The notes under the pieces are model-generated. The model saw only the letters and a program-made list of their open reading frames with translations. It made no database searches and had not been told where the DNA came from. From Burkholderia sp. IMCC1007 (GTDB lineage: Bacteria; Pseudomonadota; Gammaproteobacteria; Burkholderiales; Burkholderiaceae), in NCBI RefSeq assembly GCF_027257875.1, contig NZ_JAPVQY010000001.1:434001-498000 (forward strand): a stretch of DNA of 64,000 nucleotides, in the 5' to 3' direction. A program made the translations under genes and the position numbers. Position 1 is the first letter of the stretch. Every line of letters starts with the position of its first letter. Of this stretch, positions 43,730 through 52,561 are shown piece after piece.

Positions 43730-44673
43730 CAAAGAAACCGAAGAGTCGCGCGCTGCTCGGGCAGCTCAGCGACATGGATCTGCGGCTGCTGCGGGTCTTC
43801 AAGGGCGTCGTGCAGTGCGGCGGGATGGCGGCCGCCGAACTCGAGCTGAATATCGGCATTTCGACGATCAGCCGGCATGTGAAGGATCTGGAAACGCGCC
43901 TCGGCCTCGTGCTGTGCCGGCGCGGCCGCGCGGGCTTCACGCTGACGGCCGAAGGCCAGACCGTGTACGAGGAAACGCTGCGACTGCTCGCGTCGATGGA
44001 GGCATTTCGCAGCAGGATCGACGGGATTCACGACAAGATGGGCGGAGAAATTCACATCGCCGTATTCGACAAGACGGCCACCAACGCGAACGCGCGGCTC
44101 GGCGACGCGATCCGCCAGTTTGCCGACGAAGCGCCCGACGTCGCGCTGAACCTGCATGTCGCGTCGATCAACGAAGTCGAGCGCGGGATCATCGACGGCA
44201 GCTATCAGGTCGGGATCATTCCGGCTCACCGCAGCTCGGGCAGCCTCGTGTATTCGGAATTGTTCGACGAGCGGATGCTGTTGTACTGCGGCCGCCAGCA
44301 TCCGCTCTTCGACGCGCCGCACGGCAAGCTCACGTGGACGACGATCCGCAGCCACGCGTTCGCCGGGCTCGGGTTCCATTCGCCGAACATGGAGCTGAGC
44401 CATCGCGCGAAGCTCACCCGGAGCGCGACCGCGTCGGACCAGGAGTCGATCGCGACGCTGATACTGTCCGGCCGCTATCTCGGGTTCCTGCCCGATCACT
44501 ACGCGGAGAGTTTCGAAAACAAGGGGCTGATGCAGCCGATCGCGCCGCACCGGTTCAATTACCGGTGCCGGTTCGTGAGCCTGCTGCGGCGCTCGCCGCG
44601 ACCGTCGCGGGCCGCGTTGCTGTTCCAGTCGTGCCTCGAAGCCGCGCATGCGGCGGGGCAGCCGGTGGCATAG
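43723..44673 (+). CDS. LysR-family regulator of the beta-alanine operon
   Basis: This is a 316-residue protein. The HTH spans about residues 12-70 (LSDMDLRLLRVFKGVVQCGGMAAAELELNIGISTISRHVKDLETRLGLVLC), and a LysR substrate domain follows, with EIHIAVFDKTATNANARL in its first strand. It is unlike the AraC-type BauR of Pseudomonas, so the operon is controlled differently here. An in-frame ATG six codons upstream (43705) is possible; 43723 is preferred because the upstream residues (MFTCTI) do not resemble a LysR N-terminus. It is divergent from bauA and ends ten bases before a tandem repeat tract. Confidence 0.88.
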   Translation: MQAKKPKSRALLGQLSDMDLRLLRVFKGVVQCGGMAAAELELNIGISTISRHVKDLETRLGLVLCRRGRAGFTLTAEGQTVYEETLRLLASMEAFRSRIDGIHDKMGGEIHIAVFDKTATNANARLGDAIRQFADEAPDVALNLHVASINEVERGIIDGSYQVGIIPAHRSSGSLVYSELFDERMLLYCGRQHPLFDAPHGKLTWTTIRSHAFAGLGFHSPNMELSHRAKLTRSATASDQESIATLILSGRYLGFLPDHYAESFENKGLMQPIAPHRFNYRCRFVSLLRRSPRPSRAALLFQSCLEAAHAAGQPVA

Positions 44674-44682
44674 CGGCGGCTT

Positions 44683-44890
44683 CGGCTTCCGGTTCAGCTT
44701 CCGGCTTCGGTTCGGCTTCGGTTCGGCTTCGGTTCGGCTTCGGTTCGGCTTCGGTTCGGCTTCGGTTCGGCTTCGGTTCGGCTTCGGTTCGGCTTGGGCT
44801 TCGGCTTGGACTTCGGTTCGGCTTAGGTTCGGCTTCGGCTTGGGTTCGGCTTCCGGTTCAGCTCCCCGCTTCGGCTCCGGTTCGGCTTCG
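44683..44890. repeat. 11-bp tandem repeat tract (CTTCGGTTCGG)n
   Basis: Eight uninterrupted copies of CTTCGGTTCGG run from 44705 to 44792. Degenerate copies flank them on both sides, so the tract fills the whole gap between the convergent LysR (stop 44673) and MFS (stop at 44892) genes. The unit is not a multiple of three, so it is not an in-frame protein repeat, although three units give an 11-codon peptide repeat in each frame. The copy number is probably variable between strains. Confidence 0.85.
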
Positions 44891-44891
44891 T

Positions 44892-46133
44892 TCAGCCCCC
44901 ATCGCCTCCCGGGCGCAGCTGCCCGCGCTTGCGCATGACGAAGTGGGTCGCGACGAGCGCCGCGGCAAAGCCGGACGCCGCGCCGACGCCGAGCGCCCAA
45001 CGCGGGCCGAGATGGTTCGCGACCCAGCCGGCCACCGGCGCGCCGATCGGCGTGCCGCCCAGCGCGACCGCGAGGCGCAGCGCCATCACGCGGCCGCGCA
45101 TCGCCGGCTCGGTGGACAGTTGCATCAGGCTGTTTGTGGAATTCATGAAGGTGATCGCGGCGATCCCGGTCAGCACGAGCGCGGCGGCGAACGACCAGTA
45201 GCCGGGCGCCAGCGCCGCGAACGTGCAGCCGAGCCCGAACAGCGTCGCGCCGATCCACAGGTGACGGAACCGCGGCTGCTCGCGGCGCGCGGCGAGCAGC
45301 GCGCCCGAGATCGTGCCGACCGCCATCATCGACGACAGGAAGCCGAACCCGCGCGCATCGACGTGAAACACGCTGGCAGCCATCGTCGAAATGAACAGCT
45401 GGAAATTGAGCCCGAACGTGCCGATCAGGAACAGCATCACGAGGATCGCCATCAGGTCCGGCCGATGCCATACATAGCGAAACCCGTCCAGCAAACTACC
45501 GCGCGAGCGGCCTGCCCGCACGTTCGCGCGCAGTTCGTCTTCCCGAAGCCGCGACAGCGACGCCAGCACCGCGAAGAAGCTGAGCCCGTTGGCAAGGAAC
45601 GCCCAGCCGGTGCCGACCGATGCGATCAGGAAGCCCGCCGCCGCCGGGCCGACCATCCGCGCGGCGTTGAACGACGTCGAGTTGAGCGCGACCGCGTTCG
45701 CGAGCTCGCGGTCGCCGACCAGCTCGGCGACGAAGGTCTGCCGCACCGGTGCGTCGAACGCCGACGCGCAGCCGAACAGGAATGCGAACACGTACACGTG
45801 CTCGAGCCGCACCGCGCCCGTAACCGTCAGCACGCCGAGCACGAGCGCCAGCGCACCCATCAGCGCCTGCGTAGCCATCAGCAGCTTGCGCTGGTCGAAG
45901 CGGTCGGCCGCGTAGCCGGTCCACGGCAACAGCAGCAGTTGCGGGCCGAACTGCAGCGCCATCACGGTGCCGACCGCCGATGCATCGTGATGCGTGAGCT
46001 GCGTGAGGACGAGCCAGTCCTGCGCGGTGCGCTGGATCCACGTGCCGATGTTCGACACGAGCGACCCGATCGCCCACACGCGATAGTTGAAGCTGCGCAG
46101 CGAGCGGAACACGCCCGCGGCCGGCACGCTCAT
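44892..46133 (-). CDS. MFS exporter (EntS/DHA3-like)
   Basis: This is a 413-residue protein with 12 membrane segments. The N-terminal FRSLRSFNYRVWAIGSLVSNIGTWIQRTAQDWLVL and the loop AADRFDQRKLLMATQALMGAL define the DHA3-type MFS family that includes EntS and macrolide exporters. The start at 46133 overlaps the 3' end of the upstream gene by 4 bp (ATGA), so the two are translationally coupled. With a MarR repressor as first gene, it probably exports a toxic compound or a siderophore. Confidence 0.88.
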   Translation of the reverse strand: MSVPAAGVFRSLRSFNYRVWAIGSLVSNIGTWIQRTAQDWLVLTQLTHHDASAVGTVMALQFGPQLLLLPWTGYAADRFDQRKLLMATQALMGALALVLGVLTVTGAVRLEHVYVFAFLFGCASAFDAPVRQTFVAELVGDRELANAVALNSTSFNAARMVGPAAAGFLIASVGTGWAFLANGLSFFAVLASLSRLREDELRANVRAGRSRGSLLDGFRYVWHRPDLMAILVMLFLIGTFGLNFQLFISTMAASVFHVDARGFGFLSSMMAVGTISGALLAARREQPRFRHLWIGATLFGLGCTFAALAPGYWSFAAALVLTGIAAITFMNSTNSLMQLSTEPAMRGRVMALRLAVALGGTPIGAPVAGWVANHLGPRWALGVGAASGFAAALVATHFVMRKRGQLRPGGDGG

Positions 46134-46465
46134 GGCCGCTCCCGGTCGGGCGCGTTGCCGCTGTGCAGTTCGCCGAAATGCCGCGCGAGAAACAAGCCCA
46201 GCACGAGGATGCCGAGACCGAGCGCCACCGCGTCGGCCGTGCGCTTCAGGTCGAAATCGCCGACGCGGCACACGAGCGCATAAGCGATCGCGAGGTTCAC
46301 GACGCCCCACACCACGTTCACGGCCGACGACGACAACCCGCGCCCGGGCGGACTCGCGAACGGCGTCTGGAACGGTTCGCCGCGCAGCCCGCTGACGAGA
46401 TGCGGCACGGCGTTCGCGAGAAACGCGCCGCCGAAGAAGTACGACACGAGATGCAGGAGGTTCAT
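46130..46465 (-). CDS. Small inner-membrane protein
   Basis: This is a 111-residue hydrophobic protein with three or four membrane helices (LHLVSYFFGGAFLANAVPHLVSG, AVNVVWGVVNLAIAYALVC, ADAVALGLGILVLGLFLARHF) and a hydrophilic C-terminus. The N-terminal F-F-G-G-A-F-L-A-N-A-x-P-H pattern recurs in small membrane proteins beside MFS genes. I do not recognise a function. It is the middle gene of a MarR-membrane protein-MFS operon and its end overlaps the MFS start. Confidence 0.8.
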   Translation of the reverse strand: MNLLHLVSYFFGGAFLANAVPHLVSGLRGEPFQTPFASPPGRGLSSSAVNVVWGVVNLAIAYALVCRVGDFDLKRTADAVALGLGILVLGLFLARHFGELHSGNAPDRERP

Positions 46466-46502
46466 GTGCGGGGTGCCCTTGCCTCAGGCGGATCGATACG
46501 GT

Positions 46503-46973
46503 TTACGGACGGGCCGGATCCTGGAATTCGGCGAGCCGCTGCAGCAGCTTCACGGCCGCTGCAAGCTCGGCCTGTTCCGCCGTCGACAGTTGCGCGTGCA
46601 GCGCGCGGAGCAGCCAGTCGTCCTTGGCTGCGCGGTTGGCTTGCAGCACCTTGCGGAAGCCCGGTGTGACCGCGATCAGCGTCTGCCGGCCGTCGGTCGG
46701 ATCGGCTGCTCCGTCGACCGCGCCGAGCGCCTCGAGCGCCGCGACCGTCACGCGCATCGACTGGGGGCGCACGCTTTCGGCACGCGCAAGCGCCGACACC
46801 GTGGCCGGGCCGTCGCGATCGAGCCGCAGCAACACCGATTTCTGCGAGGACGTGAGGTCGCTCGGATGGGTCTGCTCCCGCATCCGCCGCATCAGCTTGC
46901 CGACCGAGATGCGGAGTTCGCCGGCGAGACCGGCCAACGGGAGCGTTTCGGGGGGAGACAATGGCGAGTTCAT
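46503..46973 (-). CDS. MarR-family regulator
   Basis: This is a 156-residue protein of the MarR winged-helix family: LTSSQKSVLLRLDRDGPATVSALARAESVRPQSMRVTVAALEALGAVDGAADPTDGRQTLIAVT, with the beta-hairpin wing around DPTDGRQ. It probably represses its own operon and releases it when a phenolic or other ligand binds. The ATG at 46973 is used; a TTG one codon upstream is possible. A perfect 26-bp palindrome lies 21 bp in front. Confidence 0.9.
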   Translation of the reverse strand: MNSPLSPPETLPLAGLAGELRISVGKLMRRMREQTHPSDLTSSQKSVLLRLDRDGPATVSALARAESVRPQSMRVTVAALEALGAVDGAADPTDGRQTLIAVTPGFRKVLQANRAAKDDWLLRALHAQLSTAEQAELAAAVKLLQRLAEFQDPARP

Positions 46974-46993
46974 CAATTCAAGATAGCATATCG

Positions 46994-47019
46994 ACAGTCA
47001 AACTGTACAGTTTGACTGT
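46994..47019. promoter_or_regulatory. Perfect 26-bp palindrome, probable MarR operator
   Basis: CAGTCAAACTG at 46995-47005, TA, and CAGTTTGACTG at 47008-47018 form a perfect palindrome that extends by one more base pair on each side. It lies 21 bp upstream of the marR start codon at 46973, the normal place for an autorepressor site. Confidence 0.75.
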
Positions 47020-47139
47020 ACATCTCATCGTGTAAGGATCGGGCCGTCGAGCACGCTTTCGTGGCGACGCCGCACCCCATTCGGCCGCTCGCAGCGCCTC
47101 TGCGATAATGCGGGCTTCCCGTTCCCACCCGCCTTCGCC

Positions 47140-47631
47140 ATGACGCAGCCGTCCGCCCCGCTCTCCACTGACTTGCCGCCGATCTCGTGCCTGCCCGGCG
47201 ACGCGCTGCCGTGGCTGCCGATGAGCGCCGACCTGCCGGGGCTCGCGATCAAATACCTGCACATCAATGCGGCCGAGGACACGCTGACCGCGCTGCTGAA
47301 GATGCCGGCGGGCGGCACGCTGCCGCGCCACCGTCACGACGGCGAAGTGTTCGTCCATACGCTGCAGGGCGCGTGGCGCTACCGCGAATACGACTGGGTC
47401 GCGCATGCCGGTTCGACGGTGCTGGAACCGGCCGGCTCCGTGCATACGCCGGAAACGCTCGGCGCACCGGGCGAGGATGTCATCACGCTGAACGTGATGC
47501 GCGGCGACCTCGTGCTGCTCGACGACGACGGCCGCGAAACCGCGCGCGAGAACTGCCGCGTCGCGCTGCTGCGCCAGCGCAAGCATGCGCGTACGGCGCC
47601 ACACGACGCGACGGCATTCGTCACGCGCTGA
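47140..47631 (+). CDS. Cupin-domain protein (ChrR-like)
   Basis: This is a 163-residue protein with a single cupin fold. Metal-binding residues of cupin motif 1 are in GGTLPRHRHDGEVFVHTLQGAWRY (two His and a Glu), and motif 2 is in PAGSVHTPETLG. It resembles the anti-sigma ChrR cupin and 2,4'-dihydroxyacetophenone dioxygenase groups, so it may be a small dioxygenase or a metal-dependent sensor. The region to its left contains the MarR operator; it is divergent from the MarR operon. Confidence 0.85.
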   Translation: MTQPSAPLSTDLPPISCLPGDALPWLPMSADLPGLAIKYLHINAAEDTLTALLKMPAGGTLPRHRHDGEVFVHTLQGAWRYREYDWVAHAGSTVLEPAGSVHTPETLGAPGEDVITLNVMRGDLVLLDDDGRETARENCRVALLRQRKHARTAPHDATAFVTR

Positions 47632-47646
47632 CCTGACCCGCTGGGT

Positions 47647-48606
47647 TCAGGCCGTTTCGCGCTCATCCGCCCGCGCGTCGCGCCTGATTGCCTGCGGCGG
47701 CACGCCGAACCCCCGCACGAACGCGTCGCGCATGTGCCGGCGGTCGCGAAAGCCGTTCTCCTTCGCGATCACGTCGAGCGGATGGCGGCTCTGTTCGATC
47801 ATCAGCCGCGCCGATTCGAGCCGCAACCGCTCGATCGCCTTCGCGGGCGACTGCCCGGTTTCGAGCGTAAACACGCGGCTGAACTGGCGCGGGCTCAGGT
47901 GCACGGCCTCGGCCAGATCCTCGACCGTCAGCGCGCGGCCGAGATTCTGCCGCGCGTAATTGAGCGCATTCTGGATCCGGTCGGATTTCGGCGCGAGATC
48001 GAGCATTTCCGAATGCTGCGACTGGCCGCCGGCGCGGCGCTGGTGCATCACGAGCTTGTGCGCGACCGACCGTGCGGCGTCGGCGCCGAGATCCTTTTCC
48101 ACCATCGCGAGCGCGAGATCGAGGCCGGCCGTCATCCCGGCCGACGTCCAGATCGGGCCATCGACGATGAAGATCCGGTCGTCCTCGACGCGAATCTCCG
48201 GGTAATGCCGCTGCATGTCGCGGCCGAACGCCCAGTGCGTGGTCGCGCGACGCTGCGCGAGCAGCCCGGCCTCGGCCAGCACGAACGCGCCCGTGCAGAT
48301 GCCGGCGATCCGCCGCGCCTGCCCGTTCGCGCGGCGCAGATAGGCGACGACACCGGCCGGCGCCGGCGCGGCGAGCGGATCGTTGACGCCCGCGACGATC
48401 CACGTATCGACGCCGAGCCGCCCGCGCAGCGCGCGCGTGGCGACCGGCAGCCCGAGCGACGAGCGCACGTCGCCGCCGTCGACCGAATAGTTGTGCATCG
48501 CGTAGAACGGCGCGTCCATCCCCATGTTCGCGTACTCGAACACCGACTGCGCGGCGAGCGCCATGATCTGGAAGCCGTCGCTGATCAGAAAACCGATTCG
48601 GTGCAT
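47647..48606 (-). CDS. GlxA-type regulator (DJ-1/PfpI domain plus AraC HTH)
   Basis: This is a 319-residue protein with two domains. Residues 1-185 form a DJ-1/PfpI domain with the nucleophile-elbow Cys in GICTGAFVLAEAGLL and a pre-elbow VAG strand; residues 215-315 are an AraC HTH pair (DLAEAVHLSPRQFSRVFTLETGQSPAKAIERLRLESARLML and GFRDRRHMRDAFVRGFGVPP). It should act as an activator that senses a small ligand. It is divergent from the SDR gene at 48744. Confidence 0.92.
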   Translation of the reverse strand: MHRIGFLISDGFQIMALAAQSVFEYANMGMDAPFYAMHNYSVDGGDVRSSLGLPVATRALRGRLGVDTWIVAGVNDPLAAPAPAGVVAYLRRANGQARRIAGICTGAFVLAEAGLLAQRRATTHWAFGRDMQRHYPEIRVEDDRIFIVDGPIWTSAGMTAGLDLALAMVEKDLGADAARSVAHKLVMHQRRAGGQSQHSEMLDLAPKSDRIQNALNYARQNLGRALTVEDLAEAVHLSPRQFSRVFTLETGQSPAKAIERLRLESARLMIEQSRHPLDVIAKENGFRDRRHMRDAFVRGFGVPPQAIRRDARADERETA

Positions 48607-48743
48607 CTGCGTTCTCCCGTTTCGTGCCGACTGGCCCGATGTCCGGAATCATACCCATCTACGTCATTTGTGTCGCAGCGCTTCGAGGCCAGAATGCGTT
48701 CACGCCATCCGGCCATCCTCGTCTCACCGAAACGGAGCACATC

Positions 48744-49544
48744 ATGACGCAAGCACATCGCGGTACCGCCCTCATTACCGGCGCGTCGTCGGGCATCGGC
48801 GCCGTCTACGCGGACCGCCTCGCGCGCCGCGGCTACGACCTGATCCTGGTCGCGCGCAACCGCGACCGGCTGAACGCCCTCGCCGACCGCATCACGAACG
48901 ACACGCAGCGCAGCGTCGAGATCGTGGACGCGGACCTCAACGACCGCGCGGCGCTCGCCGCCGTCGAAGCGAAGCTGAAACAGGACGCGAGCATCACGCT
49001 GCTCGTGAACAACGCGGGCATCGGCACGCATGCGCCGCTGCTCGACAGCGACGTCGACGCGATGACGCGGATGATCGACCTGAACGTGACCGCGCTCACG
49101 CGGCTGACCTATGCGGCCGTGCCGGGCTTCGTCGCACGCGGCCGCGGCGCGGTGATCAACATTTCGTCGATCGTCGCGATCTCGCCGGAAACGCTGAACG
49201 GCGTGTACGGCGGCAGCAAGGCGTTCGTGCTCGCGTTCAGCCAGTCGCTGCATCACGAGCTCGCCGACAAGGGCGTGCAGGTGCAGGCCGTGCTGCCCGG
49301 CGCGACGGCCACCGATTTCTGGCAGACGGGCGGCCTGCCGCTCGAGCACCTGCCGAAGGAAATCGTGATGACGGCGACGGACATGGTCGATGCGGCGCTG
49401 GTCGGGTTCGATCGCGGCGAGCTTGTGACGATCCCGTCGCTGCACGCGGGTGACGAATGGGACGCGTACGACGCCGCGCGCCGCACGATGGCGCCGCATC
49501 TGTCGGCCGATACGCCCGCGCCCCGCTACATCGCGGCGCGCTAG
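48744..49544 (+). CDS. Short-chain dehydrogenase/reductase
   Basis: This is a 266-residue classical SDR. The cofactor motif is TGASSGIG (residues 13-20), NNAG is at about 95, the catalytic Ser is in NISSIV and the Tyr/Lys pair is in YGGSKAF (YxxxK variant Y-G-G-S-K). The substrate is unknown. It is divergent from a GlxA-type regulator and its 3' end overlaps the MFS stop by 4 bp on the opposite strand. Activation by the GlxA-type protein is the natural hypothesis. Confidence 0.9.
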   Translation: MTQAHRGTALITGASSGIGAVYADRLARRGYDLILVARNRDRLNALADRITNDTQRSVEIVDADLNDRAALAAVEAKLKQDASITLLVNNAGIGTHAPLLDSDVDAMTRMIDLNVTALTRLTYAAVPGFVARGRGAVINISSIVAISPETLNGVYGGSKAFVLAFSQSLHHELADKGVQVQAVLPGATATDFWQTGGLPLEHLPKEIVMTATDMVDAALVGFDRGELVTIPSLHAGDEWDAYDAARRTMAPHLSADTPAPRYIAAR

Positions 49545-50890
49545 TTGCCGGCGGGGCCTGCGCCGCGCGGTGCGGCGCGCACGCCCAGCAGCATCGCGAC
49601 CGCGCATGCGGCCAGCAATCCGGCGATCATCAGCATCGCCGAATCCATGTTGCCGGTGCGCGTGCGGATCACGCCGACGATCCACGGCGTGATCATCCCG
49701 CTCGATACGCCGATGCTGCTGATCAGCGCGATCCCGCCCGCCGCGCCGGCCCCCGCGAAATACGCGGACGGCACGGCCCAGAACACCGGATGCGCGGCGA
49801 AGATCAGCATCGCCGCGATCGACAGCAGCGCCATCATCGCGACGATGCTCGGCAGGTGCAGCGTCAGCAACGCGAGCGCCACCGCGCCGCCGAACGCGCA
49901 CGCGGCGAAGTGCCGGCGCCGTTCGCGCTTGCGATCCGAGCGCCGCGCAATCGCGATCAGCCCGGCCGCGCCGATCGCATTCGGCACGATCGACAGCAGG
50001 CTGATGTGCACGACGTCGTGAATGCCGAATTCGCGAATCATCAGCGGCATCCAGAACAGCAGCATCAGCAGCGCGGTCGTCAGCGAGAAATAGATGAACG
50101 CGAACAGATAGGTGCGCGGCTCGGCCAGCACCTGCCGCAACGAGCCGGCGACGTGCGCGGGTGCACCGGCGCGATCGGCGGCGAGGTCGGCCGCGAGCCG
50201 TTGACGGTCGTCGTCGGACAGCCAGCGCGCGTGCTCGGGACGGTCGCACAGCCAGAACCACGCGATCACGCCGAGCAGGACCGCGGGCGCGCCTTCGATC
50301 GCGAACATCCATTGCCAGCCGTGCAGACCGAGCACGCCGGACATCCCGCGCATCAGCCAGCCCGACAACAGCCCGCCGACCATCCCGGCCACCGCGACGC
50401 CCGCATAGAAGATCGACAGCACCGACGCGCGCCTGCGCGCCGGAAACCAGTACGTCAGGTAGAACACGACACCCGGGAAGAAACCGGCCTCGAACAGTCC
50501 GAGCAGGAAACGCAGCACGTAGAACTGCTTCGCGCTGTCGACGGTGATCATCGCGACCGACACCGCGCCCCACAGGAACATGATCCGCGCGAACGTGCGG
50601 CGCGCGCCGAAGCGGCGCAGCAGCGCGTTGCTCGGCACCTCGAACAGCACGTAGCCGACGAAGAACAGCACGGCGCCCAGGCTGTACATCGCATCGGTCA
50701 GGCCGAGATCCTGGCGCATCTGCAACTGTGCGAAGCCGATGTTGCTGCGGTCGAGGATCGACACGATGTAGCAGATGAACAGGAACGGTACGATCCGCAT
50801 GCCGATGCGGCGATACAGCGCGTCGTTGTCCGTCGTGACGGAACCGGACGCGACCGCTTGCGCGGCGTCCGCTTGAAGGGGGGCTGACAT
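49541..50890 (-). CDS. MFS permease, anion:cation symporter family (copy 1)
   Basis: This is a 449-residue permease with 12 segments. RIVPFLFICYIVSILDRSNIGFAQLQMRQDLGLTDAMYSLGAVLFFVGY and FPGVVFYLTYWFPARRRA are ACS-family (phthalate/tartrate/hexuronate) MFS markers. It is paralogous over its whole length with the neighbour at 50988, so the two came from a local duplication. They lie in tandem 97 bp apart, downstream of a metallo-beta-lactamase-fold gene. A carboxylate substrate is likely. Confidence 0.9.
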   Translation of the reverse strand: MSAPLQADAAQAVASGSVTTDNDALYRRIGMRIVPFLFICYIVSILDRSNIGFAQLQMRQDLGLTDAMYSLGAVLFFVGYVLFEVPSNALLRRFGARRTFARIMFLWGAVSVAMITVDSAKQFYVLRFLLGLFEAGFFPGVVFYLTYWFPARRRASVLSIFYAGVAVAGMVGGLLSGWLMRGMSGVLGLHGWQWMFAIEGAPAVLLGVIAWFWLCDRPEHARWLSDDDRQRLAADLAADRAGAPAHVAGSLRQVLAEPRTYLFAFIYFSLTTALLMLLFWMPLMIREFGIHDVVHISLLSIVPNAIGAAGLIAIARRSDRKRERRRHFAACAFGGAVALALLTLHLPSIVAMMALLSIAAMLIFAAHPVFWAVPSAYFAGAGAAGGIALISSIGVSSGMITPWIVGVIRTRTGNMDSAMLMIAGLLAACAVAMLLGVRAAPRGAGPAGN

Positions 50891-50987
50891 CGATCGTCTC
50901 CTCGATGGATGCGAATGCTGGGTACGAATGCGGGCCGTCGAATCGAACGCCGGTCGCCGCCGCGCGCCGGCAGCGACCGTGCGCGAT

Positions 50988-52379
50988 TCAGTCGTGCGGC
51001 GCGGGTTCGCGCTTCACGCCGAGCATCAGCGCGGCGCCGCTCAGCGCGAGCAGCGCGGCGAGCAGGTACACCGCGAGATCCATGCTGCCGGTGCGCGTGC
51101 GGATCATCCCGATCACCCACGGGCTGACGATGCCGCTCGTGATCCCGATGCTGCTGATCAGCGCGATCCCGGCCGCGGCCGCGTTGCCCGACAGGTAGCG
51201 GGTCGGCACGGCCCAGAAGATCGGCAGCGCGGCGAAGATCAGCGTCGCCGCGATCGACAGGCACGCGAGCATCGCCGCGAAGCTGTGCAGATGCAGCGTC
51301 AATGCGGCGAGCGCGAGCGCGCCGCCGATCGTGCAGCACGCGAAGTGCTTGCGGCGTTCGCCGGTGCGGTCCGAGCGGCGCGCGATCAGCACCAGCCCCA
51401 CGGCGCCCACCGCATTCGGCACGACCGTGTAGAGGCTCACGGCCACGACGTCGGTCACGCCGAAGTCGCGGATCATCAGCGGCATCCAGAAATTGAGCGT
51501 CAGCGATGCGCAGGTCAGCGCGAAATAGATGAACGCGAACAGGTAGACACGCGGGTTCGCGAGCGCGGCCGCCACGCTGCGCGCGTCGTGCGCGCCATGC
51601 GCGGCGCCGTGCGTGCGGCTTTCCGCGCACAGGGCGGCCACGCGCGCCTTTTCGTCGGGCGTGAGCCATTTGGCGTTCTGCGGCCGGTCGACCAGATACG
51701 CGAACGCGAAGAACGCGAGCACGATGGCCGGCGCGCCTTCGATCGCGAACATCCACTGCCAGCCGTGCAGCCCGAGCACGCCGCTCATGTCGCGCATGAT
51801 CCAGCCGGACATCAGACCGCCGAGCACGCCGGCCACCGCGACGCCCGCGAAGAACACCGAGATCGCCGCCGCGCGCCGGTTCGCGGGGAACCAGTAGGTC
51901 AGGTACAGCACGATGCCGGGGAAGAAGCCGGCCTCGAACACGCCGAGCAGGAAGCGCAGCACGTAGAAATGCGACGGCTCCGACACGAACATCATGCCGG
52001 TCGACGCGAGGCCCCACAGCAGCATGATCCGCGTGAACGTGCGGCGTGCGCCGAAGCGGGCGAGCAGCATGTTGCTCGGCACTTCGCAGAATACGTAGCC
52101 GACGTAGAACACCGCGGCGCCGAGGCCGTACATCGCATCGCTGAAGCCGAGATCGTGCTTCATCTGCAACTGCGCGAAGCCAATGTTGATGCGGTCGAGA
52201 AACGACACGACGTAGCAGAGGAACAGGAACGGCACGATCCGCCATGCGATCTTGCGGAACAGCGGCGCGTCGCCGGATTCGGATCCGGACGCATACGCGG
52301 GAGATGCGGAAGATGCGGAAGCCGACGCCGTGGCACTCGCGTGCGCGATCGTCGCTTCGCCGGGAAGCGATTGGGGCAT
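50988..52379 (-). CDS. MFS permease, anion:cation symporter family (copy 2)
   Basis: This is a 463-residue permease that aligns with the one at 49541 from RIVPFLFLCYVVSFLDRINIGFAQLQMKHDLG to the end, differing by conservative changes and by an N-terminal Ala/Ser-rich extension of about 35 residues. The start at 52379 is supported by GGAGAGAG. It lies 182 bp downstream of the metallo-beta-lactamase-fold gene and 97 bp upstream of copy 1. The pair may transport two related carboxylates. Confidence 0.9.
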   Translation of the reverse strand: MPQSLPGEATIAHASATASASASSASPAYASGSESGDAPLFRKIAWRIVPFLFLCYVVSFLDRINIGFAQLQMKHDLGFSDAMYGLGAAVFYVGYVFCEVPSNMLLARFGARRTFTRIMLLWGLASTGMMFVSEPSHFYVLRFLLGVFEAGFFPGIVLYLTYWFPANRRAAAISVFFAGVAVAGVLGGLMSGWIMRDMSGVLGLHGWQWMFAIEGAPAIVLAFFAFAYLVDRPQNAKWLTPDEKARVAALCAESRTHGAAHGAHDARSVAAALANPRVYLFAFIYFALTCASLTLNFWMPLMIRDFGVTDVVAVSLYTVVPNAVGAVGLVLIARRSDRTGERRKHFACCTIGGALALAALTLHLHSFAAMLACLSIAATLIFAALPIFWAVPTRYLSGNAAAAGIALISSIGITSGIVSPWVIGMIRTRTGSMDLAVYLLAALLALSGAALMLGVKREPAPHD

Positions 52380-52561
52380 GTCTCTCTCCAAACGGGCCGC
52401 GCGAATCGAGCGCGCGGCAGTCTCCGAGGGCGTGCATGCGCCCTGCTTTCTTGTGAGACCGGAAATCGGCGCCGTGAGCCGCGGCGCAACGCCGCCGCCG
52501 TTCACGGGCCTTCAGGAAAACGGCGGGACGTCCGTCCGGACGCCCGGCCATCGTGACCCGC

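Noticed and set aside
43702..45471. Minus-strand frame with a repeated [11 protein letters not shown] peptide
   Set aside because: The peptide repeat comes from the 11-bp DNA tandem repeat. The frame is antisense to the LysR gene and in another frame to the MFS gene.
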